From: Corythucha ciliata
Taxonomy: Eukaryota > Arthropoda > Insecta > Hemiptera > Tingidae
Assembly: GCA_038030265.1 (NCBI GenBank)
Contig: CM075939.1
Coordinates: 51,379,253 to 51,443,252, forward strand
Length of the DNA: 64,000 nucleotides
Direction: 5' to 3'
The notes beneath the pieces were generated by a model. That model had not been told where the DNA came from. It made no database searches and saw nothing but the letters and a program-made list of their open reading frames with translations. A program made the position numbers and the translations under genes. How positions within the stretch are numbered: position 1 is the first letter of the stretch; the number at the start of each line of letters is the position of its first letter. Positions 44,036-56,359 of this stretch are shown piece by piece.

Positions 44036-44740
44036 CTAAAATCCTCCGCTCTGCCACGCTTCCCGCCACCTTTAGGAATAAAAACAACTCTCACCTGTTT
44101 CCAGGCCTTGGGTACTTTCCTGGCTGCCAGGCACCTGACGAAGAGTCGTCTTATTCTTTCCTGAAGCCTCCCTCCAGCATGCTGGATGGCGCATGGGTGT
44201 ATTCCGTCCAATCCTGCTGCCTTGTAGGGTCCCATGGAGCTGAGTGCCCAGTTGAATCGCTCCCTTGAGATCACCACGTCACATCTATTGCACTCCTGTT
44301 CGTTCTCTGTCCCCGACCTCCTCGCCCATGCACCCTGGAAAGTGAGTATTTAGCAAGTGTGTCGCTATACCTAATCCATCTACCACCGAACCGCCGTCCG
44401 GAAGCGTTAGTGATCCTACATTAACATTTGGTTCTGACCGTACGATACGAACGAGTCTCGCCGCCTCTCCTGTTTCCTTAATTCCTTCGCAATAAGTCCT
44501 CCATGTATTTTTCTTGGCGCTGCGAATTCCAGCCTTGTATGCTTTCCTAGCCGCGTGGTAGGCCTCCCAGTCCTCGTCGTTCCCTGTTGCCTTCGCGGTT
44601 TCCGCGGCCGCTCTGGTCGCCCTTTTGAGCAAGCGGAGCCCTAGGTCCCACCAAGGGGATTTTTCGGGCTTCCTCCTTCGCATGTCTGGAGTTTCTCCCG
44701 GGTTCCGCTTTGTCTCCTTCGGCTCCTACTGTGAACATAA
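44036..44740 (-). pseudogene. LOA/Outcast-like LINE: linker and first RT blocks
   Basis: The frame 44683-44285 has KSPWWDLGLRLLKRATRAA, WEAYHAARKAYKAGIRSAKK, RTYCEGIKETGEAARLVRI, GSLTLPDGG and LLNTHFPG, the spacer between endonuclease and RT in this clade. The frame 44277-44037 continues RERFNWALSSMGPYKAAGLD, GIHPCAIQHAGG, KVPKAWKQVRVVFIPKGGGK and AEDFRRIS, the RT 0/1/2 blocks. It stops at 44036 against minisatellite sequence, before the catalytic palm. One frame change separates the parts. The copy is inactive. Confidence 0.85.
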
Positions 44741-45265
44741 TAGGTCGTGGTCCGACGTTATCACCCCCTCTTGCACCCTCCAGTTACTAATTAGCCTACT
44801 CATACTCCCCAGGCTCAGGGTCACGTCAATGACCTCTTGCCTGTTCCTAACTACAAAGGTGGGCTCATCCCCCCTATTCTCCACAAAAAGACCTATTCTT
44901 ACCAAATCCTCCATTAGCTGATCCCCGGGTCCGTTCACGTTCGACGACCCCCACGCTAGGTGGTGGGCATTCGCGTCGTCTCCGACCACTAACAGCTTCC
45001 CTGTTGTCCGGCAGTGGAAGCAGAGATTCTCAAGCTCCGCTGGTACGCCATCCTCAAGCCTCAGCTCAATACCCACCATGGGCTCCTTCTTAATTTCCTC
45101 CGCGTCCTTCTTAGGTACCTCGAAGGTGATTTGCACCCTCTCACCCGCGGGGTCTTGCTCAAAACCCACCATCTTCCACTCTTCGAACGAAAATCCCCTC
45201 TTCCAACTGGTGAGCTGCTCCATATGGGGGATCACGGTCTCCTTGGACATTACTAAGCCCCCCAT
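44741..45265 (-). pseudogene. LOA/Outcast-like LINE: ORF1 tail fused to endonuclease C-terminal half
   Basis: The frame 45265-44726 starts with SWKRGFSFEEWKMVGFEQD and ITFEVPKKDAEEIK, resembling the DUF4780-type domain of LINE ORF1 proteins. It then passes directly into KLLVVGDDANAHHLAWGSSN, PTFVVRNRQEVIDVTLS and ITSDHDLL, the catalytic half of an AP-type endonuclease (GDxNAHH and SDH motifs). The N-terminal endonuclease half is missing, so the fusion reflects an internal deletion. Endonuclease would nick target DNA for reverse transcription; this copy cannot. Confidence 0.8.
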
Positions 45266-45440
45266 GTCGCTGTTATATTACTGTAGAAATAAGTGGACTG
45301 TATTGAATAGTATTTAGGCCATAAATTAAGGTGGAAATTATGTATGATTGTAAGCACTGATCTGTTCGTCTCTTTACAAAAATTGTCACTTCTCAAATTT
45401 TAGTCGCAGAGAAAACCAAGAATGAACGAAAGTCTGCCCT

Positions 45441-46600
45441 TCACGAACATCGTCCGAGACACACTTCAGGGCAACCGTTAAAACGGAGCACCAAAAAAAA
45501 CACTCCCCCTCTAGCCCTCTCGCAGTTGCCGGAGCGAGATGGGAGAAAACTCCGCGCTCGGGCGGAAAATAATCTTTGTGATAAGTTGTGCCTCAAGAGC
45601 GCGTCACCGACCGGACTTCCGTGCGGAACAATCGCCCTTATTCGGCTAGGAATCGGTAGGTCCGGTAACCTACAAATCACCAAATTCCGGGTTTCCCCTC
45701 CTCCTGTCAAGCTCCACGATCCTCCCCGCCTCCTCGGCCGTTTCACAGGTGAGTACAAAAATCTTACTGTCATGTACCAGACCCGTGTTGACCAGGGCGG
45801 CCCTACATTTCTTCTCTATTTGCCTCTTGCAAATCCACTTCCTCATCTCTAATACCTCCTCGACTTCAAAAGGTTCTCTGGCCTCTTTGACCACACACAC
45901 TTTTGCCCTGGCCGATTCTTTTAATTTCGTGACCCTAGTGTCGGTCACCGCCCCCTCCCTCTTAGGCTTCTTTACTGCAGCCTTGGTATCCGGGGGCGTT
46001 GGCTGTGACACTGACCTCTGCCGTTTACTAATTTGTGCCTGTACCTGTTTCTCCTGATGTGCTCGTTGCTCCAGCTCAGCCCGTCGATGTTGAAAGCGGG
46101 ATTGGAAGCTGGTTAGGAGTTTCCCCTTCTCACTCTCCTCCATTGCCTTCCTGGCTTTCGCCGCCCTTCTCATGTTCCTCCTCGACTCTCTACCTTGTCG
46201 GTGGCGACGTGGCTCTTCGAATGGACCATCACTGTCCGAGGTCTCTCCCACCGGCCTTACTCTTCCTAACATTGGGCGGGTCGCTAAAGCGGTCCCTGCC
46301 ATTGAGCTGGTGCTCGGTATACTGCGGAAATCATTCTTCTAATTAATTTTACCTACATTTGGGCGGGTCGCTGAAACGATCCCTGCCCCCGCCTTGGCGC
46401 TCGGGGTTCTTCTCAAGGACGGGTCTTCGTCCCCAGAGTCTTTGAGCTTCAGCTTCGAGGCCGAAACCTCTAAGCTTCCGCTATCATGGGGCTTATCCTC
46501 CATGCCCCCCAGCCCACTCACGCTCGCCAAACTTTCACCACACTTTTTCCTTAAAGTTCCGGCGATCCCGCGCAAAAAAAAACAAATGTGAGCACGCAGT
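45441..46600 (-). pseudogene. LOA/Outcast-like LINE: ORF1 N-terminal region
   Basis: The frame 46302-45670 has a basic RRHRQGRESRRNMRRAAKAR segment, a Gln/Glu/Lys-rich helix (about 60 residues) and EVEEVLEMRKWICKRQIEKK with KIFVLTCETAEEAGRIVE. The frame 46575-46339 precedes it with an acidic KDSGDEDPSLRR stretch. A roughly 75-bp segment encoding ATRPNVG / ATRPMLGR occurs twice (about 46248-46330 and 46340-46420), which explains the frame break. It would be an RNA-binding ORF1 product; this copy has several frame breaks. Confidence 0.65.
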
Positions 46601-46922
46601 CCACGTCCGAAACTTCCCGCGGCGTAACTCTGATGACCACAAAATTGCTTTAAAAAACCGAAAAAAGTATTTTTATAGAGGGTCGCTATCCCTGGTATTG
46701 CATCCTGTCAAGCGTAACCTCCTGAGTCGCAATTTGCGGCTTAAATAGACGATTTCCGTGGAAAAAGCGAAGGTTTAGAACTGCAGGTTATGGGTTTATT
46801 TCTAGCTCCATAGATCCTCTTTAACAGTATTTTTTTTCACATTACTACGAGTGTATTTCGGTTTCAAATGCTACATGATTTTTTGAGTTTTTCGTTTATT
46901 TCGAGTCTGCAATTACACTTCC

Positions 46923-47239
46923 TTCGCGTGCTTCTCATCTAAAGTCAGAAAAATGCGATACTATTGCTGCTTCGGTGACTGTACGAGTTCTTCCATTCCG
47001 GGTCGACCTGGTTTTGACCCAGCTACTAAATTTATCCCTTTCCCTCAACCTTACCGGCACTTGACTGAAAACGTCTCAAATTGAGAAAAAAGGGAAGAGA
47101 AAGTACACGTGAAGGAGTGTGATAAATGCGCAACTATGGTGGGACTTCATGTTAAGTGATGAAGTGAAATTGAAATTGAAATTCATGACTTCGTGCCCCC
47201 GGAACGACGAGTTTTCATCGGTACGTTTCGTGAGACGGA
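46923..47239 (+). pseudogene. THAP-like zinc finger exon, left copy of inverted pair
   Basis: ATG 46953 opens 43 codons: MRYYCCFGDCTSSSIPGRPG and KFIPFPQPYRHLT, with a Cys pair spaced as in the start of THAP fingers and an FxPFP motif. Then comes a stop at 47082-47084. The second half of the finger is absent, so it is either a first exon or a fragment. About 317 bp is repeated in inverted orientation at 48008-48321 with few differences. P-type transposases begin with a THAP finger, but no catalytic domain is present. Confidence 0.45.
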
Positions 47240-47273
47240 CGCCACACAACGAAAACGTAAAGCTTGTGAACGA
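47240..47273. mobile_element. Half copy of the GGCCCGTTCACAAGCTC MITE
   Basis: GCCACACAACGAAAACG...AAGCTTGTGAACGAGGC matches the right half of the copies at 26665 and 41295 (CACACAACG, AGAGCTTGTGAAC). The left half is replaced by the THAP-like arm. The right arm (48008) joins different sequence, so the border marks a rearrangement. Confidence 0.6.
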
Positions 47274-47815
47274 GGCATGAAAAGGAAAGAGAATGCAGCG
47301 TAATATGTCACGTTGCAGAAATTGTTCGTTTAGCATGGTGAGATTTCAATATGCCCAACTTTTGTTAATAAAGACAAATATTTCTGAAGGGTTTTAAGTG
47401 GCCATACATGTACAATAAATACTGCGCAAACTAGGGGTTGTTCAATAAAGTTGAACGTTTGTGGTTTGTATTGACGCGTTGCACAATACAATGAGCAACC
47501 CATTTTTTATCCGTAAACATATGGAAACTAAATATTGCGCAAACTAGTTTGTGCAATAATATTGTGCGGGTATGGGCCCCTTTAAATTTATTTATTTATA
47601 AACATGGAATGATTGATATTAGAAATATTTTGCAAACAGCTGCTCCGCTAACGCTAACGTTAACGCTATTCACATTTCAACCAACGAAATGTTAACTTCC
47701 CTAGCAACGCGTACCCAAAAATTAACTTAAGCTTTTACGGGACTCGTTGCAAAATCTCTCTATTATGTCTCATCGAAAAAAAATATTTGTGGAAAATGTG
47801 AAACTTCCTCATTGG
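47274..47815. mobile_element. Element with AATGAGGAAGTTTCA ends, copy 2
   Basis: Matches 26363-26568 in order (GGCATGAAAAGGA, GTTGCAGAAA, ATTTCTGAAGG, CTCATCGAAAAAAA, GTGAAACTTCCTCATT). It is interrupted at TTA 47394-47396 by a 185-bp MITE, and a further unshared segment lies at about 47630-47755. The left end is missing. Confidence 0.55.
47397..47581. mobile_element. Nested TTA-flanked MITE with GGCCATAC ends
   Basis: Ends AGTGGCCATACATGTACAAT and ATTGTGCGGGTATGGGCCCC (imperfect TIR) with TTA on both sides (47394-47396, 47582-47584). The paralogue at 26463-26490 has the site uninterrupted (GGGGTTTAAATTT). GCGCAAACTA and TAGTTTGTGCAA are inverted inside. TTA flank and GGCCC-rich ends fit PIF/Harbinger-type MITEs. 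Confidence 0.75.
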
Positions 47816-48007
47816 TACTTTTTATGCTCAATAGACGATTTCCACTCATGCGCTCTCCAGTCCTACTTCAACAGTTTTGCAACCCGCTTAGGCCAGGTTA
47901 TGGGTTACTCTTGTCTTGTGCTGCGTAAAGTGAGCTTATTTTTCTCTCATTCCCGTCAAACTAAAACCACATTTGCAGTTATTCAATTCTGATTTTATTC
48001 TTCAGCC

Positions 48008-48321
48008 TCCGTCTCACGAAACGTACCGATGAAAACTCGTCGTTCCGGGGGCATGAAGTCATGAATTTCAATTTCAATTTCACTTCATCACTTAACATGA
48101 AGTCCCATCATAGTTGCGCATTTATCACACTCCTTCACGTGTACTTTCTCTTCCCTTTTTTCTCAATTTGAGACGTTTGCAGTCAAGTGCCGGTAAGGTT
48201 GAGGGAAAGGGATAAGTTTAGTAGCTGGGTCAAAACCAGGTCGACCCGGAATGGAAGAACTCGTACAGTCACCGAAGCAGAAATAGTATCGCATTTTTCT
48301 GACTTTAGGTGAGAAGCACGA
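48008..48321 (-). pseudogene. THAP-like zinc finger exon, right copy of inverted pair
   Basis: Minus-strand MRYYFCFGDCTSSSIPGRPG and KLIPFPQPYRHLT, almost the same as the left copy, but with Cys5 changed to Phe; C6 and C10 are kept. The open frame continues upstream to 48360 without a recognised domain. Low divergence between the arms suggests a recent inverted duplication. Confidence 0.45.
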
Positions 48322-51300
48322 AGTCAGGGTCATTTTCTCAAATTTGTCCGACTTCGCCACGGATGATGTCGGTCGTTCACCATACCATACTCAATCTAGA
48401 ACAACGCAGGTACTCAGAAGCTGTTCCCGGCATAACGCTGCTAAGTGACCATTAAATAAGCATTTTGCGTTGTCGTATAAGAATAATCGGTTTTGGTCTA
48501 TTTTCTTCTCGACACTCTGCTCGCGGCGCCTGCGCCCGTGAGTTCACTGGAGTCCTTTTGTTTCTACGGCATAACATCAGTGCCACTCGTTAAAGAGCTT
48601 AATTGCCCTCGTGGAACGAACTATACTATAATCGATTTCTCGTGATATTACTGTTTTGAACAAAACTGTTGGGCTGCCTGTCGTCGGTGTAAGCGTGGGC
48701 TCACTTCCATGGAGTGTGTAATTTGTTCCCTCACCATGCTATATTACTAAACGTTTAGAACGTCTGTTACTACGCGCATTATAGGCGAGAAACGTCCAAT
48801 AAGAACATTGTGTCGGCGGGGGGGGGGGTGGAGGATTCAATAAATTTTGGTTATAATACACTTGAAAAATTTAAATGGTGTCGTGTGAGCCCCAGGATAT
48901 CACTTTTAATATTAATGGATGGCAATAAAAAAAAAGAAGCAGCATCCCACGGTAGAAATTAGAGATGTTGACCGTGTGTTTGGAACGCAGGAAAAAAAAA
49001 AAAAAAAAAGTCGGAGAGGAAAAATAAAAACAACGCTCTTGTCGACTAATAAATTTAGCCTAGAACTTGACAGAGAGTCGAGTTACCGAGGCGAAGAGAA
49101 CGAGTGTGAGAGAGACGGAGAAACGTTAAAAACTCAGTCGACGAGGGAGACAAATTTTACCCTTTCCGACACTGAGGCATCAACAGGCACAATGTAGCGC
49201 TCAGCGTATAAATGACAACGAGGGACTTACATTCCAACAACTATAATTCCTCCGCTGTTTCGTTCGAGTGATACCTCCAAAAAAGGACACTTTTCAAGAC
49301 TTTCTTGATTAAAAGCGAACAAAAAATAACTGTAGGAACCCGTAGTGAACTAGTTTCTTTACCTTTAATACGTTCTCAGAGGGCAATTCATTTTGATCTT
49401 GTATGAGAGGCGAGCCCTAAGTCACTACCGCACCACACTCGAGGAGGAAGTTCGTGTTTTTTGAGAGAGAAAAGAATGTAGTAGGTCCCTTAACTCGAAA
49501 AATGACTGATGATGCCGCATGAATTTAATGTCACGACTCATGAAGGAGAAATTTACTGTTTCATGGCTTAATTATGAGTCCTTCTAAAAACTAATATTAT
49601 GAGTTCGTAATACTCGGTCCGAGTTTGAGGTACGATGGTCATAGTCTCCATAGGCAAGCGTGATATTGCAAATTTCCAGTGGGAGGGGATGGCGGAAAGT
49701 CACTCAGCGAGGCAGGCCCAACCTTGGACTTCTGAGCACCACTGTATGGCATTGAAGATCCACACACAACTATAAGTCGAGCTTAAAGTGGGCAATTTTT
49801 AGCGCAATTTTTTCCGGCCTTTGTCAAAAAGCCTCAGGTGTAAGGGACCGTCAAGTTTTGGGCGATTTATCTCGACTCCAGAGAAGCCTTTCGAAGTCCG
49901 TGATGCTGTAACGTGCGCTACGCAAGGGAATAAAGTTTGCCGGTCCCAAAGTAGCGAAACAATACGGTATGGGACAGGGGGCTGAGCAAAGAGTCCAAAG
50001 CTCACTTGAACGGCACGGCAAGCGTCGCAATAGACATCCCAGTTAAATTGCTCTCTTACCCAAGCACGAGTTTTCCAGGTAGGGGAAGTGCCGAAATGAA
50101 AGAGTCGATCACCGGCCAAGGGCTCGAGTGTGTCTTCAGCCCTTTCGTTAGTCGTGTCATAAGTGTCATTTTGTGTCTCCCCTCCCCCCAGTAGTTAGCT
50201 CTAGTTCTAAACGTGAGTGGTTTTGGTTTGCTAGTTGAGTTAATAAACATTTGCGGGTTACTCGTTATTTCGTTATTCTCGTCCAGTCATCCCCGTCCAG
50301 CGCTATTTGGCATTCTGAAAGACAGTACACAAAGTTAAATTATTATAACCTGACGATTACCCTCGAAATTGAAAGCTTTGGACCCTATTTCTTTCGAAAA
50401 TGCAAGTTTCGGGTCCACATTTTAGAAGAAATATTGCTAGTTAAGTAAGGGTCTTTATTTCGGAGACAATGCAATTTTCGTGGCTGAAATTTCCGTGAAA
50501 TTGAAAGTTGGGAATTGTTTTTTGTGGCCTCAGACCCCGGGCTATAGCTTCCCACGACGGACGGCGTCAATATAATACTACCCACCCAAATATATACTGC
50601 CCACCCCCCACCCAAATTGCAAGTTTCAGGTCCTTATTCAGGGAAATCGCAAGGTTTAGGGCCTTTTTTTCTACGTTCGCGGCCGGTCCCAAGAGTCTCC
50701 AAGCTTGATGAACATTGCAAGTTGCCTACATCACATTGAAACCAAGTGTCAGTGAATTCTTGGGTGAAGGCCATAGTGAAATGGATAGTTCAGAGTCTCA
50801 ATTTCTGCATAACAACAAGTTTGAAGCCGGCATGAACAGCACTCAAAACCATACGAATACCCACCTGGTCAGTTTCAGCTACTAATTTCCATGAAATTCC
50901 AAGTTTAGGGACTTAATTTTGGTAATTTGCCCGTGAAATTGGAAGTTTGTGTATTAAGGGGGAGTTGTACATGTGTGTCCTCGACCCCCATCCAATCAAA
51001 CCTCGCCTACTCGGCGTTACTTAAATTATCGCCGTATTTCTGCACCAATTCTGGATTTCAAGATCTCATTTAAATTCCGCACAACCGTACGATCTTGCTT
51101 TCCTAAATAAGTCGTCGAAAGAGTGTAAATTTTTAAGGTAAAAGTTTATATGCGTTTTACAGTTATTTTAGGGGTGAAAAATGAAAAAAGAAGATAGTAT
51201 GGTTGTGCGGAATTTCCTGATTTCGTCCAACAACCTGATTCTGGTGCTGTAATTAGTTTTTCTCGAATGATTTGGCTTCATTCAGTCAAAATTGCGCATT

Positions 51301-54300
51301 GTGATGGTGATTTACTCATTGTGGGCGGTCATTTCCATTGCTTAATACTAGTAATCAAACAGACATTTTCAGTTTTGGAAAAAATAATCCGATTGCCATT
51401 TTTGTATTCCTTTTTGTTTTGCTGTGCAATCCGTCTTTTTACCGTCGAAATGCACGATTTCGGGCGAACCTTTTCAACAATTTGTTATAGTTTTGTTCAA
51501 ACTCCATCCATTTGAATCTTGCTCAAGCTGAACTCTGTTAGTGAAGCCCGCAGATTGTCCGCACGAGCTTGTCAGTCCATGGTGAGAAGCGTTTATTGAC
51601 GCCCTTCCCTTCATCTGAAGACTTTTTGACTGTCGAGTGTCGTCACTTTTCTTAATTAGAAAGGGAGTGGTAAAAGAAAATGTCTGACGTAGTGGGCTAG
51701 TGGGACAAACAGTAATTGGGTGTTCAGTGGGGGGGGGGGGGTCGACTTCACGATCATGTCACTTGAATGACTCCCACCACCGCCGTTTGCCTGATAATCG
51801 ACATCCTTCTCTGTCGTAAACACCCTTATACGGGAAGACGTGAACGATATAGATAGCCAAAAATAATATCAGAAACTATTGATTTCCCCATTCACCCTTT
51901 TCCCAGGCCAAACAAAAAAAAGTAAAATATCGCTGTTTTAATTCTATTCCCGTTGAAAGACTATGATTTAAAGCTTAATAGCTTGAAAATAGAGAGGGGT
52001 TGAGAATGAAGAAAGGCGTGAAAAGGGAAATGACACTCTTCCCCTCCTTACCACCGTCGACCATATACAATATTATCCATTCGTTCCCATTTCAAATATC
52101 TTTGTAAAATCTAATGACAGGAGCTTGAGATATTGATGTGGCTGTGAGGAGGGCGGGGGATGACAGGAAATTTGAAGCGAGAAACAGCGTGTTTTCAGTT
52201 ATGAGACAGAATGAGAATGACTGTGGAGGTGTGGGGGGAGATAACATTTAAACAATTAAAGTGAAATGAGAAAACATTTGAAATCCGGTCAATTAAAATG
52301 ATTCGTACTGTTGAACTGAATGGTATGGGGAGGGTAATGGGGGAGTTGAGATTAAAATGCTAAAAGCTTTGAAGAACCCGTGATGGGAGAGGCGCCTATC
52401 GAATGGTACGTGAAGTGTGAACAATGATGTTCAATCACTGTTTAATGCTTTCAGAGATAAAATGGATTATTAAGCCGTATTAAGGCACAATATTGCATTT
52501 TTAATAGCTACGAGAGATACAGAAGGAGAGGTAGAGGGGGCAGGGAAAACGAATATCCAATTCTCGTTGTAAATAATGATATCTGCGACACTTATCAAGT
52601 GTTTTCATGCAACGTCAAGTTGAACATGATGGCTGAACTGTTCCAAACATGTGTGGGAGGGTGGAGCGGGAGCGAACTAATCACGCAAGCCCCCTCCATC
52701 CGACTACTTTTATAATTTCTTCCCAGAGTCTTCCGAGACACCTCCCCCCCCCCTGCAATAGTTATTAAAAAACGTGTCGTACTGACTGGGTAATAATTAA
52801 ACGCGTTACGTGGAAGTGGATTTTGAATAAAAACCCGAGAGCGACGGGCTTCTACCAGGCTATATGAATATGACCCTGTCATCCGAACTTTTTATTATTA
52901 CAATTTTTATCGAGTCAACAACGATAACAAAAAAAATGGGTGGGAGGTTTGCAAATAAGAGTTTTTCCACGAAACTTGCCAGGGTCTAAAGGCACAAAAT
53001 TGTGCAATGACCGTGACTCCACCCCAGTCTTTTCAAATTTTCGCAGAGTGCTAGAAGAGCGATAAGGCAGATCCGAAAATGTTTGCAAGGGTCATCGCTC
53101 TACATCGGCCACCCAGGCTAGAAATATGCGAAATCACAAGTTTTGGGTCAACATATTCGCTAAACAGCTAGTTTCATGGTCGAACTAGCGTGGTCGTTGG
53201 TTTTACCAGATTGTTTACTGTGTACGGTCTATGGAACAACCAAACGAGTAAAATTTGTACTTTTCTGAAGAAGGCTGACTTTGATAGTTTCCTGGTCCAG
53301 CGTGATGCCCTCTTGTCAAGTTGTTAGGCCGAAAGATTAACTTGTTAAGCTTTTTGGCTGAATTAACAGTCGGTGATGCAAAATAGGCGTGTTTCCCGGC
53401 CAAGTCCTTTCACGTTTATAAGGGAAGATGATTCCCTCATTAAATAAAGAACGACAAAGATGTTGGGGGCAGGACCCACCAAACAATTACGACAAAATTG
53501 CACCGAGGGTGCGGTCCAGTCTCCGTTTCGACCTCAGACCCTCAGCTATACTAGAGGTACTCGGTCCTGGTCTCATCAGCTCGGCAATTAAGCCGAATAC
53601 GGAGCAATGGACCGCCCCTCACCGGGAAGGGAGGTGCTACTGCACTACGATCCCCGCCCCCCGCGCTCCTCCCGACCCAGCAAAACCGAGTCAGGGAGGA
53701 CCCGGCCCACCAGGATTGATGAGAACCACGAACTAATTTTTTCGTTATTCCCTCTTTAGTTTTTCATTTCAAGTGAGTACTAGGTAGGGTGTGGGCGATC
53801 AATTTCCGGAGCAAAGCCAAACTTCATTTGAGATATAAATAACTTAAAATTTTCCGGTGTTTGAATATTTCCGCTTGTTTTTGGTGCGTTATTGTATAAT
53901 TTCGTTTCTTTGAATAGCACTTGCCTTCGAATGATGAGCGTTAATTTTTTTTCTAACTTATTAACAAGAAAAGAATTATAGCGACTTAGTAATAAACGTC
54001 CATTAGAGCCCAAAGCAAGTTATAAAGGGGAGGGGGGTCGTCTTGAATTAATTAAAACCCATCATCGATCTTTGTCGGACTTGTGTTTTAAAGGATTAAA
54101 AATGAAGGCCCCCTCATTTATCCGGATTTAACGCTGCCTCCCCGGTTCGCCTTCTTTTTTTCGTCCTCTGATGGGGAGGTAAAAAAATAGCCTGCCTTCT
54201 GTATACCATGAAAAAAACTTGCTGTCCCGCCTTTCTTTTCACGGTAACTACTTTTTTCTTCTTCTTCGCAGTGTTTGCCCTATCAATTTCAGTCTTAAAT

Positions 54301-54776
54301 GTTGAGAGGCCACGGTTTTTGAAAGGATTGTGAGTGATGGCCGTGGGGGTGAGCCGTGGAGTGGTGAGGGGTGAGAGGGGTAGTCATCACTTACACCCAA
54401 TTAACAAATTAATATCCATCATCGTTATGCGGCGCTTTAGAACAAGGGGAGGTATCACACGGCGTCGTTATTTGCTGTAGTAATTAAGCCATACTGTTGG
54501 GGTTTAAAGAGATCGATACGTAATGCGTATAGCTCATGGATTTTAATTTTCATGATCATTCCCGTGCGATGGCTCACAAGAGAATTAAATTTGGGGATGT
54601 TGGTAACTGAACAAAAAACGTGGAGCAAAATGTAGTTATATACATATATGTTGAATAGATTGACGGCACGTCCATTGTGAATATTACGCAGAAAATCCAT
54701 TAAAGGGTCTGGAGCTGCACATAAATATATGTATGTATATGTCGCATCCATGTCGAGTAATTGTCCATTTCACGAA
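48322..54776. other. About 6.5 kb with no recognised gene
   Basis: Checked frames (48919-49197, 49799-50119 minus, 53428-53736, 52595-52882 minus) show no domain, signal peptide or repeat that supports coding. From about 50330 to 50960 short phrases such as GAAATTGAAAG and TCCGTGAAATT recur irregularly, like a very decayed minisatellite. G and C runs lie near 48811, 51729 and 52746. CTACTCGGC...TATTTCTGCACCAAT at about 51006-51050 is shared with 7483-7527. Confidence 0.4.
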
Positions 54777-55142
54777 GTGGCTCCACTTGCCGTAACTTGA
54801 AAAAATTACATCTAGACAAAAAAATTGTCCATTTCTTGAAAAGGAATTCGTGTTTGTCCAATTGCTGAAATCAAGCTTCCCTACTGCAAGTGGATGCACA
54901 ATATTATCCTTTTCGTGAAATGGATAAGTGAGGAATCTCTGATGCTGAAACAAGTTTTGTATTATTTAAAAAGGTTATTTTTTTGAGCACTCAAAAACCC
55001 GCTAAAAAATGACGTTGTGCATCCACTTGTAGTAAGAAAGCTTAATTTCAGCAACTAGACAAACGCGATTTCCTTTTCAAGAAATGGATATTTTTTTTGT
55101 CCAGATGTCGTAATTTTTTTAAATTACGGCAAGTGGAGCCAC
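54777..55142. mobile_element. Foldback MITE, GTGGCTCCACTTGCCGTAA ends
   Basis: GTGGCTCCACTTGCCGTAA at 54777 is mirrored by TTACGGCAAGTGGAGCCAC ending at 55142. Inverted identity continues for about 125 bp through ATTTCTTGAAAAGGAA, GTTTGTC and AAGTGGATGCACAA, leaving a spacer of about 100 bp. No protein; target duplication unclear. Confidence 0.75.
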
Positions 55143-56346
55143 GTTTGGAGTTTAATTTGATTTGTGGGAATCTTGAGCTCAGGGCTAAGCCCCCCCCCCC
55201 CTAAACGTTTTACCCTAAATCCACCCCTGCCAATTCGAAGGATTTAAAAAAAAAATCGTGGGCTTTGCTCCTTCAAGGTGCCGCAAATTACGAAGTTTGG
55301 CACGTCTTAAGAAATCGATCCGAGAATTGAGCCCGTATCAAACACCAATTTGAAGGATTTCCCATCCTTCAGAAATTAGCAATTTTCGTGGATTTCGTGG
55401 CCCAATTTTGAAAATTTGAAGGGCTTTTAAGAGAAAATTCGCAGGCGTCGTTCAATTAGAAGGCCAAATTTTGAAGTTTGGGTTCTTGGTTTCTTGGTTC
55501 AAATTGTCAGTTACCGACGTTTTTTGTGGCCAAAAAACCGGGTTCCTAGAGTCCAATTGGAGTTTGTTTCATGCAAAATCCGGTCTCAGAGTAATATTAT
55601 GTGCAGTTTTCAGCCGTTTTTGGTTAATTTCTAGTGCTTCGTTCGACACTAACTTATGATTTGTTCACTATCAGGGGCAAATAGTTACCAAAAATGTATT
55701 TATCAATGAAAATACAAGGGCGGTGCAAGGGGCCGCTTTAAACTCTCCCCCCCCCCCCCCGGCTACACCATTACTATGGCAAGATACTAAACATACTTGG
55801 GATGTGCATGTGGAGCCACGTTGAGTTCTATCCCTGGAGGTCTGGACCCGAATACTCCATCTTTACCGCCGGCCAGCGTAAGAGTTAAATACAAAATTAT
55901 TTATTAAGTAAGTATTGTCATAATCAAGAAAGAGCTGTGTAAAGCCACGAACATTCAGTTTTAAACAAACTACAAATGGGTGAACAAGGCGAAATTTTGT
56001 TTTTGATGCAACGAAACCTGCAAAAGTGCACTTTTTCAGGTGATCTGGTCACGCAACATTGGTTTCTTGAGACGAAACCACGAGCTTTTGTTATTTTTGG
56101 CAGCCAGATTCACGAAATTTGTTTTGAATGCGAAATTGATTTTTGAAGAAGCCGCAATTGGCTTTTAACAATTGCAATTTCTTCTGCCTTCTTTGCGTTT
56201 TGTGTGGTTCAAACCGACGACTTTTTTTATTTTATTTTTTTAATGAGTCAATTCCACTAAATGGGGAACTTGCATGAATGCCCGATTTGGGGGAAAAGTA
56301 TACCAGTGAATTTACACATGCGGACAAAGATATCAACGGTAGTTGC
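55143..56346. other. Unassigned, weakly periodic AT-rich sequence
   Basis: Phrases such as CCAATTTTGAA, GCGAAATTGATTTTTGA and ACGAAATTTGTTTTGAA recur at roughly 35-50 bp without exact copies. Includes C runs near 55190 and 55747 and the 55612-55703 block shared with 29764-29850. No gene. Confidence 0.4.
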
Positions 56347-56359
56347 AGCCCGATTGGTG

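Noticed and set aside
46923..48321. Complete P-element
   Set aside because: Only the first half of a THAP-like finger is present; no catalytic region or 8-bp duplication was found.
49799..50119. 106-residue minus-strand gene
   Set aside because: No recognisable domain, no supporting splice structure, no second copy; likely chance.
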